Notes: generated by a model from the letters alone, not told the origin. 64,000 nt of DNA from Amycolatopsis sp. 2-15 (GCF_030285625.1 NZ_CP127294.1:6728001-6792000), one strand, 5' to 3'; shown: positions 1 to 11,241, counted from the first letter of the stretch. Program-made: numbers and translations.

Positions 1-513
1 CTTCGGCCAGCCGACGGCGCCGAGCTCGTCCAGCACCTCGTGGGCGACGTGCGCGACGCGGCGGACCGTGTCGAAGGGACAGTCGGGCATCGGGTCGAGG
101 TCGATCCGCCATTCGTCGGGCTTTTCCGTGTCCGCACGCCGCGAGTTCCACGGGTGGAACTCCACAGTGGACATCTGCACCGCCCACGCCACGTGCGCCG
201 CCTCGGTCACGCACAGCTCGTCGGCGTAGCGGCCGTAGCGGGGGAAGTGCACCCGCACGGTCTCCAGCCACGGCGGCGCGCCGTTCGGCACGCGCTTCTG
301 GTGCACCTTCTCCCCCGCGACGCCGGCCGGGAACCGGTGCAGCATGCAGGGGCGCTCCCGTAGGGCGCGCACGATGCCCTCGCCCACCGAGAGGTAGTAG
401 TTCACCAGGTCCAGCTTCGTCTCGCCGCGGGCCGGGAAGTACACCCGGTCCGGGTTGGAGATGCGCACCATGCGGTCCCCGACCGCGACCTCCACCGCCG
501 AGTCTTTCGCCAT
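1..513 (-). CDS. LigD-type NHEJ DNA polymerase/primase domain protein (3' partial)
   Basis: The frame starts at an ATG at 513 and runs off the left edge after 171 codons, so the C-terminus is not visible. It reads ISNPDRVYFP near residue 20 and RIDLDPMPD near residue 136. In the archaeo-eukaryotic-primase polymerase domain of bacterial LigD, that D-x-D (D138, D140) binds the catalytic metals. The family fills gaps during Ku-dependent end joining, and actinobacteria often carry free-standing copies. Whether a ligase domain follows cannot be seen. The gene is unrelated in role to the glycosyltransferases beside it. Confidence 0.85.
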   Translation of the reverse strand, partial: MAKDSAVEVAVGDRMVRISNPDRVYFPARGETKLDLVNYYLSVGEGIVRALRERPCMLHRFPAGVAGEKVHQKRVPNGAPPWLETVRVHFPRYGRYADELCVTEAAHVAWAVQMSTVEFHPWNSRRADTEKPDEWRIDLDPMPDCPFDTVRRVAHVAHEVLDELGAVGWPK

Positions 514-548
514 GACGTGACGGTAACCGTTGCGCGGCGCGGGCGCGA

Positions 549-2078
549 TCAGATCCGCACGAGCCGCACCCAGCCGTCGCCCGTGGCCGGGGAGGACAGG
601 TGCCACGTGTCCGGCCCGGAGATCGGCGTCCAGCTCCAGTCGAGGCGGTAGTCCACGGGCCGGGGCCGGCGGGCGCGGTCGAGCCAGTGGTAGTCCAGCC
701 GCAGCAGGAACCCGGCAACCGGTCCCGCGGCCGCGATGCGTCGCCCTACCAGCGGCACGACGCGGCCCTGGTCGGCGAACGTGTCGACCATCGTGCACTC
801 GCAGAAGTAGGCGAGGGTGCCGATCTCCGGCGGGGCGGCCACCGTCGCGTCGCCGATCCGCGCGCCGATTTCCCGGCCGACGCGGGCGTAGTCGGCCGCC
901 GTGGCCCAGCTGCCGAAGATCGGCGGTGCCGTCCAGGGCACCCCGCGGTGCACGTCGAGGTATGAGGCCGGCAGCACGACGAGCGCGAACGCCAGGCTCG
1001 CCACGCCCACCCGGAACGCGCCACCGCGCGCCAGCCACCCGGCGCCGACCACGAACACGACGGTGAGCGCGACGATCGGCGCCACGTAGTACCACTGGTA
1101 GGGCGGCACGCCCAGCAGCGAGTACGCGCCGTAGTACGCCAGTCCGCCCAGCCCGAGCACGCCCACCGGCCCGAACCGCGCGGCCTGGTCACGGCGCACG
1201 ACCAGCCACCCCAGCCAGCCGAGCAGTGTCACCAGACCGGCTACGGCCGGGGCGAACGCCACCAACGTCGCCTTCCAGCGCTTCGGGTCGAGGTAGTACT
1301 CCGGCCCGTTGCCGTAGGTGTACTCACCGAACGCGCCCTGCGTCGTCTTGATCAGGAACGTGTCCGGGATCGCCGAGCCGAGCGCGAACCAGCTGAAGAC
1401 GAACCAGGGCAGGGACACCACGAGTGCCACGCCCACCACCGGCAGCAGCCGGCGCCGCAGCGCGCCGACCCCCAGCGCGAACAGCACCACGAAGACCACC
1501 AGATCCAGCCGCACCAGCACCGCGAGCCCGGCCACCACGCCGAACCCGACCGCCCGGCCCTCCAGCGCATAAGCCGTGAGCAGCACCAGCGCCGCCGAAA
1601 TCAGGTGCACCTCCAGTCCGGTCGCCGACAGCACGAACGGGTTGACCAGGATCGCCGCCGTCCCCGCCACGGCCGTGAAAAACGGCAGCCGCAGCGCCCG
1701 CGTGATGCGCGCGAACCCCCAGCCCACGGCCGTCATCGCCGCCACGAAGACGACTCCCGCGCCGGCCACCGGGTGGACCTGGCCGCCCGCGACCCGCGTG
1801 AGCGTGCCGCCGAGGGCGAGCAGCAGGACGTTCAGCGGCGAGGTTGCCGAGTTCGCCGTCTCGGCCTCGACCAGTCCCCAGTGGAAGTGCTCGGCGAGGT
1901 TGCGCGCGTACCCGAGCGTGATGAACGAGTCGTCGATCAGGCTTCCCCGGACGCCGAGGAACACCACGGCGGAGACCAGGGCCACCGTGGCCGGCCACAG
2001 CAGTGCCCGGCCAACGCCGCGTTTCGCGGGCTCCCCCGGCTCGGCCGGGAGACGCGCGGCGGCCACGGCCCGGCCCAC
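549..2078 (-). CDS. GT-C-like polytopic membrane glycosyltransferase, paralog 1 of 3
   Basis: About 509 residues and roughly ten hydrophobic segments. An acidic pair follows the first membrane segment (DDSFITLGYARN, D49-D50), where GT-C glycosyltransferases such as AftB keep their catalytic aspartates in the first extracytoplasmic loop. ATSPLN follows, and mid-protein the motif GSAIPDTFLIK resembles the family's PNT...K loop. A C-terminal extracytoplasmic block reads EIGTLAYFCECTMVD. Such enzymes use polyprenyl-phosphate sugars to build cell-envelope glycans; the substrate here is unknown. The GTG at 2078 lies one base after the upstream stop (2080-2082). A start at 2120 is also open but would overlap that gene. 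Confidence 0.7.
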   Translation of the reverse strand: MGRAVAAARLPAEPGEPAKRGVGRALLWPATVALVSAVVFLGVRGSLIDDSFITLGYARNLAEHFHWGLVEAETANSATSPLNVLLLALGGTLTRVAGGQVHPVAGAGVVFVAAMTAVGWGFARITRALRLPFFTAVAGTAAILVNPFVLSATGLEVHLISAALVLLTAYALEGRAVGFGVVAGLAVLVRLDLVVFVVLFALGVGALRRRLLPVVGVALVVSLPWFVFSWFALGSAIPDTFLIKTTQGAFGEYTYGNGPEYYLDPKRWKATLVAFAPAVAGLVTLLGWLGWLVVRRDQAARFGPVGVLGLGGLAYYGAYSLLGVPPYQWYYVAPIVALTVVFVVGAGWLARGGAFRVGVASLAFALVVLPASYLDVHRGVPWTAPPIFGSWATAADYARVGREIGARIGDATVAAPPEIGTLAYFCECTMVDTFADQGRVVPLVGRRIAAAGPVAGFLLRLDYHWLDRARRPRPVDYRLDWSWTPISGPDTWHLSSPATGDGWVRLVRI

Positions 2079-2079
2079 G

Positions 2080-3615
2080 TCAGGTCCCGTCGCCGCGCAC
2101 GAGGTAGAGCACCTGCTCACCGGCCCACGGCGACGCGATCCGCCACTGCGCCAGCACGTTCCCCGGCGCGGCCCCGCCGACTGGAGTCGGGACCAGCGCG
2201 TACTCGGGCTTCACGGCCACCGCGCCGTAGTCGAAGTGGTGGAAGTTGAGGTCGACGAGCTTGCGGCCGAACGAGCCCATCGTCGCCTCGCGCTGCGTGA
2301 TGGCCGGGCCGACGGCACCCCGGTCGTCGAACAGATCCACGATCGAGCAGCCGCAGCTGTAGGCGAGCACCCCGATCTCTCCGCCACTGCGCACCGTGCC
2401 GCCGCCGACGAGCCGGCCGAGCTCCGGCCCGATCCGCTCGTACTGGGCGGTGGTGGTGTGGTTGGACATGATCGGCGCGAACGGCCGCGGCAGCCCACCC
2501 CAGACGTAGAACACCGCACTCACGACCACCAGCCCGACCGCGGCCAGCACCGCGGGCGCCCCGGCCGTCCAGCGGGAGACCGCCGGCGCGCGCCCGGCCA
2601 CGGCGGCGACCGCAGCGGCGAAGAACAGCGTGGTCACGGCGATGCTCGGCGCGTAGTACCAGTGATACGGCGGCACGTGCAGCCGCGAGTACGCCAGGTA
2701 GTGCACCACCCCGGCCGGCACGAGCGCCACGAACGGCAGCAGCGTTCGCGCCGCGGGGCCGCGCCGCACCAGCGTGAGGAGCCAGCCCAGGAACGCCACC
2801 ACGCCCAGCGCCGCCGGGAGGAACGAAAGCCAGGCGGCCCAGGGGAAAACGCCTTCGTAGAGCGCCGGGCCGTTCGAGAACCCATAGGCGCCCCAGGACT
2901 TCTGCAGCGTCTTGATGATCAGCGTGTCGGGCACCGCGGAACCGAGCACGAACCAGCTGAACACGAACCACGGCAGTGCGACCACGACCGCCGCGAGTGC
3001 CGACTTGCCGAGCCCGACCCAGAACCGCGCCCGCAGCAGGACCACCACGATCGCGATCAGCACCAGGTCCACCCGGATGAGCACGAGCACGCCCGTGGCC
3101 ACGCCGACGAGCACCGGCCGTCGCTCCGCCGAGAACACCAGCAGAGCCACCACCGCCGCGACGCCGAATTCGACCTCGAGCCCGATCGACGAGATCAGCA
3201 GCGGGTTCACGGTGAGCAGCGCGACGGCCAGCGGCGAGAACCACCGCGGCAGGCCCGTCCGGTCACCCAGGCGCGCCAGGCCGACGGCGATGACGACCTG
3301 GCACAGCACGTACAGGATCGCCGCGGCCAGTACTGCGTCGCGCACCACCAGCGTGAACCCGGCCAGCACGAGCACGCTCAACGGCGACGTCGCCGTGTTC
3401 GCCGTGCCCAGCTCGATCAGGCCCCAGTGCCCGTCGAACGCGAGGTTGCGGGCATAGGAGAGCGTGATGAAGGTGTCGTCGATCAGGTGGTGGCGGAACA
3501 GCGCGAACACGCCGGCCGAGACCACGGCCACGACGAGCGCGAGCACGCCGTGGCGGCGCGGTGCCGGTCGGGCGTCTTCGACGTCGCCGGGTGCGGTGGT
3601 GCTGGTCGATGCCAC
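2080..3615 (-). CDS. GT-C-like polytopic membrane glycosyltransferase, paralog 2 of 3
   Basis: 511 residues from a GTG at 3615, preceded by GAGGAGT. It has the same plan as its two neighbours: a short cytoplasmic N-terminus, one membrane segment, an acidic pair in DDTFITLSYARN (D46-D47), ATSPLS, about nine more membrane segments, the loop GSAVPDTLIIK, and the C-terminal block EIGVLAYSCGCSIVD. The conserved CxC in that last block is shared by all three paralogs. The gene ends one base before the GTG of the next copy and begins 34 bp after the third copy's stop, so the three are probably one transcript. Function is inferred from fold features only. Confidence 0.7.
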   Translation of the reverse strand: MASTSTTAPGDVEDARPAPRRHGVLALVVAVVSAGVFALFRHHLIDDTFITLSYARNLAFDGHWGLIELGTANTATSPLSVLVLAGFTLVVRDAVLAAAILYVLCQVVIAVGLARLGDRTGLPRWFSPLAVALLTVNPLLISSIGLEVEFGVAAVVALLVFSAERRPVLVGVATGVLVLIRVDLVLIAIVVVLLRARFWVGLGKSALAAVVVALPWFVFSWFVLGSAVPDTLIIKTLQKSWGAYGFSNGPALYEGVFPWAAWLSFLPAALGVVAFLGWLLTLVRRGPAARTLLPFVALVPAGVVHYLAYSRLHVPPYHWYYAPSIAVTTLFFAAAVAAVAGRAPAVSRWTAGAPAVLAAVGLVVVSAVFYVWGGLPRPFAPIMSNHTTTAQYERIGPELGRLVGGGTVRSGGEIGVLAYSCGCSIVDLFDDRGAVGPAITQREATMGSFGRKLVDLNFHHFDYGAVAVKPEYALVPTPVGGAAPGNVLAQWRIASPWAGEQVLYLVRGDGT

Positions 3616-3649
3616 GCGGACTCCTCGTCGGGAGGGGTCGGGCGGGGTC

Positions 3650-5227
3650 TCAGCGCGCGGGCACCAACGTGAAGTGCCCGATGCCCTTGGCGGCCGAGTA
3701 CACCGTCCACGAGTCGGGTCCCGAAGCCGGGCCCTTGCCGTAGAGAAGCCGGTAGTCTACCTGGCGCGGCGGCTGGTTCCGGTCGAACCAGTGGTAGTTG
3801 ATGCGCAGGCCGAGCCGCGAGACGGCCCCGTCCTCCGCGATCCGCTTGCGCACGATCGACGCGACCTGGCTGCGGTCGGAGAACACGTCGAGGATCTGGC
3901 AGTCGCAGTAGTACGCGAGCGTGCCGATCTCGCCCGGCCCCGCCACCGACGCGCCGTTGAGCCGCTGCCCGAGCTCCCGGCCCACCCGCGCGTAGTCGGT
4001 CGAGCTCGCCCAGTTGCCGAAGATGACCGGCGAGGGCCACGGCACCCCTTGCGCGAGGTCGATCGAGACCATGCCGAGCGCCGTCACCCAGGCCAGGCCG
4101 AGGGCCGTGAGCGGCGCGGCCTTGCGCAGGCCCGGCCGCCGGCCCGACTCGGCGAGCCAGATGCCGGTCATCAGCACGGCGAACGAGGCGATCGTGGCCG
4201 TCGGCGTCACGTAGTACCAGTGGTACGGGCCGACGCCGAGCGTCGAGTACACGATGTAATAGACGACGCCGCCCAGGCCGAGCCCGACGACGGGCGCGAG
4301 GGCCGGGAAGTCGTCCCAGCGGCGCGCGAAACGGAGGCCGGTCCAGGCCAGCAGCACCGCGGTGCCCGCGACCGCCGCGGCGAACGTGAAGATCACCGTC
4401 ACCGGCTGGTACAGGAAGTACATCACCGGGCCGCTGAAGTAGCCCCAGGCGCCGAAGAGGCCTTCCTGGTCCTGCTTGATGACCAGCGTGTCGGGGATGA
4501 ACGAGCCGAGCGCGAACCAGCCGAACAGGAACCACGGCGCGGCGACGAGGACAGCCGTGCCGAACGCGCGCCAGAAATGCTGCCGGATGGCGCGTGTGCT
4601 GAACGTGATGATGAGGACGAACACGACGAGGTCGAGGCGGGTGAGCACCGTCAGCGCCGCGAACACCCCGAACAGGACCGGCCGGCCCTCGACGGCGAAC
4701 ACCGTGAGCCACAGCAGGATCGCCGGCACGAGCAGGACCTCGAGGCCCGTCGCGGAGAGCAGGAACGGGTTCACGACCACGATCACGACGCCGAGCAGCC
4801 CGACCCACGTCGCCAGTCCGAACGAGCGCGCCAGGCGCTGCCACGCCCAGCCGATGGCGGCGGACGAGAGCACGGTGAGCGCACCGAGCGCGAGAACCGG
4901 GTGCGCCGCGCCGCTGATGCGCGTGATGAGCGTGAGCAGCCCGAGCAGCAGCACGTCGAGCGGTGAGGTCGCCGAGTTCGCCGTGGTGCCCGGCACCAGC
5001 GCCCACTCGCCGTGGAGCGCGAGGTTCTTCGCGTACGCGAGCGTGATGTACCCGTCGTCGGTCAGGCTCCCGCGTACGAGGAGGAACGACAACAGGCCCA
5101 GCAGGGCCGCGGCCCAGGGCAGCCAACGGAAGCGCACGGAGCGTGACCGTACGGCACTGCTGGACCGGGGCTCGACACGGCTGCCCGCGTCTTCCGGGAT
5201 CGTGACCACTGACTCATCCACCGACAT
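3650..5227 (-). CDS. GT-C-like polytopic membrane glycosyltransferase, paralog 3 of 3
   Basis: 525 residues from an ATG at 5227 (MSVDESVVTI). It is the first gene of the three-copy operon and has the longest cytoplasmic N-terminal tail, about 35 residues. It carries DDGYITLAYAKN (D57-D58), ATSPLD, the loop GSFIPDTLVIK and the C-terminal block EIGTLAYYCDCQILD. The three copies are clearly paralogous but diverged along their whole length, so this is an old tandem expansion rather than a recent duplication. It may act on a cell-wall arabinan, galactan or teichoic-acid-like polymer; nothing in the sequence decides between them. Confidence 0.7.
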   Translation of the reverse strand: MSVDESVVTIPEDAGSRVEPRSSSAVRSRSVRFRWLPWAAALLGLLSFLLVRGSLTDDGYITLAYAKNLALHGEWALVPGTTANSATSPLDVLLLGLLTLITRISGAAHPVLALGALTVLSSAAIGWAWQRLARSFGLATWVGLLGVVIVVVNPFLLSATGLEVLLVPAILLWLTVFAVEGRPVLFGVFAALTVLTRLDLVVFVLIITFSTRAIRQHFWRAFGTAVLVAAPWFLFGWFALGSFIPDTLVIKQDQEGLFGAWGYFSGPVMYFLYQPVTVIFTFAAAVAGTAVLLAWTGLRFARRWDDFPALAPVVGLGLGGVVYYIVYSTLGVGPYHWYYVTPTATIASFAVLMTGIWLAESGRRPGLRKAAPLTALGLAWVTALGMVSIDLAQGVPWPSPVIFGNWASSTDYARVGRELGQRLNGASVAGPGEIGTLAYYCDCQILDVFSDRSQVASIVRKRIAEDGAVSRLGLRINYHWFDRNQPPRQVDYRLLYGKGPASGPDSWTVYSAAKGIGHFTLVPAR

Positions 5228-5295
5228 GGTCCGGGAACAATAGGGGGTGTTCGTTGCGGCGATGCTAACGCCCCCGCCCGTGACGCCCCGGTCTT

Positions 5296-7343
<2,048 letters not shown>

Positions 7344-7444
7344 GCGCCTCCTCGTCACCCGCTCGCGGCGGTCGTTCCCGCGGGTCCACCGTAGGGCGCG
7401 GTGTCCACTGTGGATAGCTACTCGTTCCGGTGACGGGGCCACCC

Positions 7445-7456
7445 GTGACGCGTCAC
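7445..7456. promoter_or_regulatory. 12-bp perfect palindrome upstream of the PLP enzyme
   Basis: GTGACGCGTCAC is a perfect inverted repeat that ends two bases before the most upstream possible start (TTG 7458) and lies in the divergent gap between the efflux pump and the threonine-synthase-like gene. Its symmetry and position suggest a repressor operator. The winged-helix domain on the pump, or an unlinked regulator, could be the binder. This is inference only. Confidence 0.35.
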
Positions 7457-7457
7457 A

Positions 7458-8606
7458 TTGACCGAACGGGTGAGCGTGGCCAGAGTGTCCCTCGTGGACT
7501 ACGTGGACGAACGCTCCGGCCGCCGCTACCCGCTCGACCCCCTGCGCTGGTGCGGGGACGACGGCGCGCCGCTCACCGTGGAGGCGCTGCCGGGCATCAC
7601 GCGCGAGCAGGTGGACACCGCCATGCGGTCACTGTGGCGCTACCGCGCCGCGCTGCCGGGCGAGCTGCGGCCGATCTCGCTCGGCGAGGGCTGCACACCG
7701 CTGGTCGAGCGGCCGTGGCGCGGGCACGACACGCGGTTCAAGCTCGAGTGGTTCAGCCCCACCGGGAGCTTCAAGGATCGCGGCAGCAGCGTCATGCTCT
7801 CCGCGCTCGCCCAGGCCGGCGTGCGCGAGGTCCTCGAAGACAGCTCCGGCAACGGCGGTTCGTCGGTGTCGGCTTACGCGGCCGCCGCGGGCATCGCGGC
7901 CACGATCCTCGCGCCGGAGTCGACGTCGCCCGCGAAGATCCTGCAAAGCCGCGCGTACGGGGCGACGGTGGACCTCGTGCCGGGCACGCGCGACGACACC
8001 GCCGCCGAAGCCCTGCGCCGCTCCGGCGAAACGACGTACGCGAGTCACAACTGGCACCCGTTTTTCTTGCAGGGAACCAAAACACTCGCGTACGAGCTGT
8101 GGGAGGACTTCGGCTTCACCGTGCCGGACACGGTCGTGACCGTGGCCGGCGCGGGCAGCATCGTCCTCGGCCTCGACCTCGGGTTCGGCGAGCTGCTGGC
8201 CGCCGGCGCGATCACGAAACGGCCGCGCCTGCTCGTCGCGCAGCCCGCGAACTGCGCGCCGATCGACGCGGCCTTCCGCGCCGGGGCCGAGCACGCCGTG
8301 CCGACGGAGTTCGCGCCGACCATCGCCGAGGGCACCGCCATCCGCGAACCCGTCCGCCTCCCCGAGGTGCTCGCCGCCCTCCGCCGCTCGGGCGGGGCGA
8401 CGGTGGCGATCGCCGAGGACGAGATCGCCCGCGCCGCGCGGGAGCTCCCGCGGGTCGGCCTCTACGCCGAGCCGACCAGCGCCACCGCGGCGGCCGCCGT
8501 CGACCTCTTCCGCGCCGCGGGCGTCCTCGCGCCCGGCGAGACCACCGCCGTGATCCTCACCGGCTCCGGGTTGAAGGCGGCCACCACGATGAGCACGCTG
8601 ATCTGA
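7458..8606 (+). CDS. Threonine synthase-like PLP-dependent enzyme (fold type II)
   Basis: About 380 residues, matching threonine synthase and related beta-replacing PLP enzymes. The cofactor lysine lies in SPTGSFKDRGSS (K106 from the first start). EDSSGNGGSSVSAYAAAAGI follows the usual glycine-rich substrate/phosphate segment, and GAGSIVLGL and LTGSGLK are further PLP-phosphate-binding stretches. The N-terminus keeps a short CDERSGRRYPLD-like segment seen in ThrC. Starts at TTG 7458, GTG 7470 and GTG 7476 are all open, and I cannot choose firmly. It lies apart from any hom-thrB cluster, so it may act on another phosphorylated or hydroxylated amino acid rather than serve housekeeping threonine synthesis. 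It converges on the catalase gene with a 12-bp gap. Confidence 0.75.
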   Translation: MTERVSVARVSLVDYVDERSGRRYPLDPLRWCGDDGAPLTVEALPGITREQVDTAMRSLWRYRAALPGELRPISLGEGCTPLVERPWRGHDTRFKLEWFSPTGSFKDRGSSVMLSALAQAGVREVLEDSSGNGGSSVSAYAAAAGIAATILAPESTSPAKILQSRAYGATVDLVPGTRDDTAAEALRRSGETTYASHNWHPFFLQGTKTLAYELWEDFGFTVPDTVVTVAGAGSIVLGLDLGFGELLAAGAITKRPRLLVAQPANCAPIDAAFRAGAEHAVPTEFAPTIAEGTAIREPVRLPEVLAALRRSGGATVAIAEDEIARAARELPRVGLYAEPTSATAAAAVDLFRAAGVLAPGETTAVILTGSGLKAATTMSTLI

Positions 8607-8618
8607 CCTCGCGCCCGG

Positions 8619-9557
8619 TCAGCGGTCGTGGCTGCGCCGGTCGTAGGAGACCGCGTAGATCGCGCTGCGGGCGGCCAGGATCGGGTCATCGGACAGCTCG
8701 ATGCCCTCGGTGAGCAGCGTGGGGTCGAAGACCTGGGAGTTCCAGTGCTTCTGGTCGGTCACCTCGGCGGTGATCGCCAGGCGCCCGGCCGTGATCTCCG
8801 TGCGTTCCTCCGGCCAGACCAGCGTGGCGTCGTTCGTCGGGTCGCCAGGCTCGCCGAGCTGCACCTTGAGCGTGAACTCGACGGGGCCGCGCACCAGCCG
8901 CTCGCCGAGCTCCTCGGTGAGGTGCTCGGCCGACCAGTCGCCACCCTCGCCGGCGGCGAGCACGTGGTCGCCGGCCTCGGGCACCCAGCGGTAGCGCACC
9001 GGGCGCAGGGAACCGTCGGCGGCGCGCCAGAAGAACGCGTGGATCGCCCAGTAGGTGGTGGTGCCGTAGCTGACCGGCGTGGGCAGCTGCGACGCGGTGA
9101 ACAGGCCCGGGCCCGCGCTCGGGTGGGCGCCCACGTGGGCCTGCACCTTGCCGAGGTCGGGCGCGCCCGTGGCCGGGTCGGGCTCGGCCGACTTGAGCAG
9201 CGCGAGGAAGTCCTCGGGCGTCGCGGCGATGAACCGGTCGAGGTTCACGCCGACGATGTCGGTGTTGCCACCGCCCGGGAGGTGGAACTTCACCGCGAGC
9301 CCGCGTACGGCCGTGCCGGCGTCGGGCAGGTGCGGGTTGGTGTCGGTGTGGGAGAACCGCACGGTCGCGCGAACGGGCTCGCCTCGCAGATGCGCCGCCG
9401 TGGTGAGGTCGGCGGCGACGCCGGACGGGACGAAGGTGGCGTCGTAGCAGACGCCCCGGGCATGGGCCCGGCGGTAACCCGGGTAGGTGCCCTTCAGCTG
9501 CTCGATCTCGTCCACGATGGACACGGAGAGCTGGGACGCCGGCAGTTCGGTGGTCAT
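8619..9557 (-). CDS. Small-subunit catalase / catalase-related peroxidase (SrpA-like)
   Basis: 312 residues from the ATG at 9557; an in-frame GTG further upstream adds a non-conserved arginine-rich tail. It is a minimal heme catalase fold. The distal histidine is H32 in RRAHARGVC, the heme-contact region reads ATVRFSHTD, and the proximal tyrosine is in RSAIY (R297-Y301) near the C-terminus. The length matches the short catalase-related peroxidases (about 300-340 residues) rather than full 480-residue catalases. These act on H2O2 or organic peroxides. The gene stands alone on its strand. Confidence 0.85.
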   Translation of the reverse strand: MTTELPASQLSVSIVDEIEQLKGTYPGYRRAHARGVCYDATFVPSGVAADLTTAAHLRGEPVRATVRFSHTDTNPHLPDAGTAVRGLAVKFHLPGGGNTDIVGVNLDRFIAATPEDFLALLKSAEPDPATGAPDLGKVQAHVGAHPSAGPGLFTASQLPTPVSYGTTTYWAIHAFFWRAADGSLRPVRYRWVPEAGDHVLAAGEGGDWSAEHLTEELGERLVRGPVEFTLKVQLGEPGDPTNDATLVWPEERTEITAGRLAITAEVTDQKHWNSQVFDPTLLTEGIELSDDPILAARSAIYAVSYDRRSHDR

Positions 9558-9690
9558 GTCGCGAAGGTAACGGCCGTCGCGCGTGCGCGCCCGCCGCACT
9601 ACCCTCCCGGCCACGGAAGTGTTCCTGAAGTTCCCCGCGAACCTGAGAGATATTCTGAAATCCCGGTCACCGCAATCGCCGGCCCGCGCG

Positions 9691-9705
9691 GATCAAGCCT
9701 TGATC
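9691..9705. promoter_or_regulatory. 15-bp palindrome upstream of the amino-acid permease
   Basis: GATCAAGCCTTGATC is a perfect 7+1+7 inverted repeat in the 286-bp gap between the divergent catalase and permease genes, about 100 bp before the permease promoter. It is a candidate operator; the binding protein is unknown. Confidence 0.3.
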
Positions 9706-9805
9706 AAGTCGCCGGAAGAATGGCGCCGGTGTCAAATCGAGGGAGCGTTTTCCCGGGATTTCCCCCGAGTGAGGTGTCGCACACCTTAAGTCTTCCTTGC
9801 TGTGC

Positions 9806-9834
9806 TTGGTCGCGCGCGCTCGCACCGCTAGCGT
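9806..9834 (+). promoter_or_regulatory. Candidate promoter for the permease, probably leaderless
   Basis: TTGGTC and TAGCGT are separated by 17 bp, and the -10 element ends nine bases before the ATG at 9844. No Shine-Dalgarno sequence lies between (only CACGCAACC). Together these suggest a leaderless or nearly leaderless transcript, common in actinomycetes. Confidence 0.4.
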
Positions 9835-9843
9835 CACGCAACC

Positions 9844-11241
9844 ATGGATTCCACAGTGGTCGCCAATGAAGGCGACAGCTACACGAAAGCACTGGGCAAC
9901 CGCCAGGTGCAGATGATCGCGATCGGCGGCGCGATCGGTGTCGGCCTCTTCCTCGGGGCCGGCGGCAAGCTCCAGCAGGTCGGCCCGTCGCTGGTGCTCT
10001 CCTACGCCATCTGCGGCATCGCAGCGTATTTCGTCATGCGCGCTCTGGGTGAACTCGTGCTGCACGAGCCAAGTTCCGGCAGTTTCGTCACCTACGCCCG
10101 CAAGTTCATCGGGCCGTGGGCCGGTTTCGTCTCCGGCTGGATGTACTGGGTGAACTGGGCGATGACCGGCATCGCCGAGATCACCGCCGTCGCGATCTAC
10201 GTGCACAAGTGGCTGCCCGACGTGCCGCAGTGGATCACGGCGCTCGTGGCGCTCGGTGTGCTGCTCGGCGTGAACCTGGTGAGCGTGAAGCTGTTCGGCG
10301 AGCTGGAGTTCTGGTTCTCCGTGGTGAAGGTGCTCGCGATCGTGGTCTTCCTGATCACCGCGATCGGGCTCGTGTTCGCCGGCGCGAACATCGGCGGTAC
10401 CCCGGCCGGCGTGCACAACCTGACCGACCACGGCGGCTTCTTCCCCGCGGGCATCGGCATCGCGCTGATGACCCTTCAGGCGGTGATCTTCGCCTACTCC
10501 GCGATCGAGGTCGTCGGCATCGCGGCCGGCGAGACCAAGGACGCGCGCAAGGTGCTGCCGAAGGCGATCAACGGTGTCGTCTGGCGCATCGGCGTGTTCT
10601 ACGTCGGTTCGGTGCTGCTGCTGGCGATGCTGATGCCGTGGTCGTTCTACAGCGGCGCCGAAAGCCCGTTCGTCACCGTCTTCTCACGCCTGGGCATCGG
10701 CGGCATCGGCGACGTGATGAACGCCGTGGTGCTCACCGCCGCGCTGTCGTCGTGCAACTCGGGTCTCTACTCGACCGGCCGCATCCTGCGGGCGCTGGCC
10801 GACCACGGCGAGGCGCCGAAGTTCGTGGGCCGCATGAACAGCCGCCACGTGCCCTACGGCGGCATCCTCTTCACGTCGATCGTGTACGTGCTCGGCGTGG
10901 TGCTGAACTACCTCGTGCCGCAGGAGGCGTTCGACATCGCCATCGCGGTGGCCTCGCTCGGCGTGGTGGCCACGTGGGCCACGCTCATCTACTCGCAGAT
11001 GCGCATGCGCCAGGCCGCGCTGCGCGGCGAGGTCGAACGGCCGAGCTACCGCATGCCCGGCGCGCCCTACACCGGCTGGGCCACGCTCGGGTTCCTCCTG
11101 CTGGTGGTCGTGCTGATGGGTTTCTCCGACGGCGCGGAGAAGATCGCGTTCTACTCCATCCCCGGGCTCGCGATCGTCCTGGCCGTTGGCTGGCGGATCG
11201 TGTCGCGCCGGCGCGGCGCGCGCGTCGGCGACAACGCCTGA
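9844..11241 (+). CDS. Amino-acid permease, AnsP/GabP-type (APC superfamily)
   Basis: 465 residues and about 12 membrane segments. It opens with the amino-acid transporter signature QMIAIGGAIGVGLFLGAG (residues about 22-39). It then has the conserved ELVLHEPSSGSFVTYA stretch, the GWMYWVNWAMTG segment, and the substrate-gate region FAYSAIEVVGIAAGETKD. These match the L-asparagine and D-serine/D-alanine/glycine permease group of proton symporters. No catabolic partner is adjacent, so the substrate is not fixed by context. It precedes the LacI regulator by 118 bp on the same strand but is probably independent of the sugar operon. Confidence 0.85.
   Translation: MDSTVVANEGDSYTKALGNRQVQMIAIGGAIGVGLFLGAGGKLQQVGPSLVLSYAICGIAAYFVMRALGELVLHEPSSGSFVTYARKFIGPWAGFVSGWMYWVNWAMTGIAEITAVAIYVHKWLPDVPQWITALVALGVLLGVNLVSVKLFGELEFWFSVVKVLAIVVFLITAIGLVFAGANIGGTPAGVHNLTDHGGFFPAGIGIALMTLQAVIFAYSAIEVVGIAAGETKDARKVLPKAINGVVWRIGVFYVGSVLLLAMLMPWSFYSGAESPFVTVFSRLGIGGIGDVMNAVVLTAALSSCNSGLYSTGRILRALADHGEAPKFVGRMNSRHVPYGGILFTSIVYVLGVVLNYLVPQEAFDIAIAVASLGVVATWATLIYSQMRMRQAALRGEVERPSYRMPGAPYTGWATLGFLLLVVVLMGFSDGAEKIAFYSIPGLAIVLAVGWRIVSRRRGARVGDNA

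Noticed and set aside
1576..3672. A 698-codon open frame on the plus strand opposite the first two glycosyltransferases
   Set aside because: It is antisense to two well-supported membrane proteins, is rich in Arg/His/Gln/Pro as expected from high-GC antisense reading, and has no recognisable domain.
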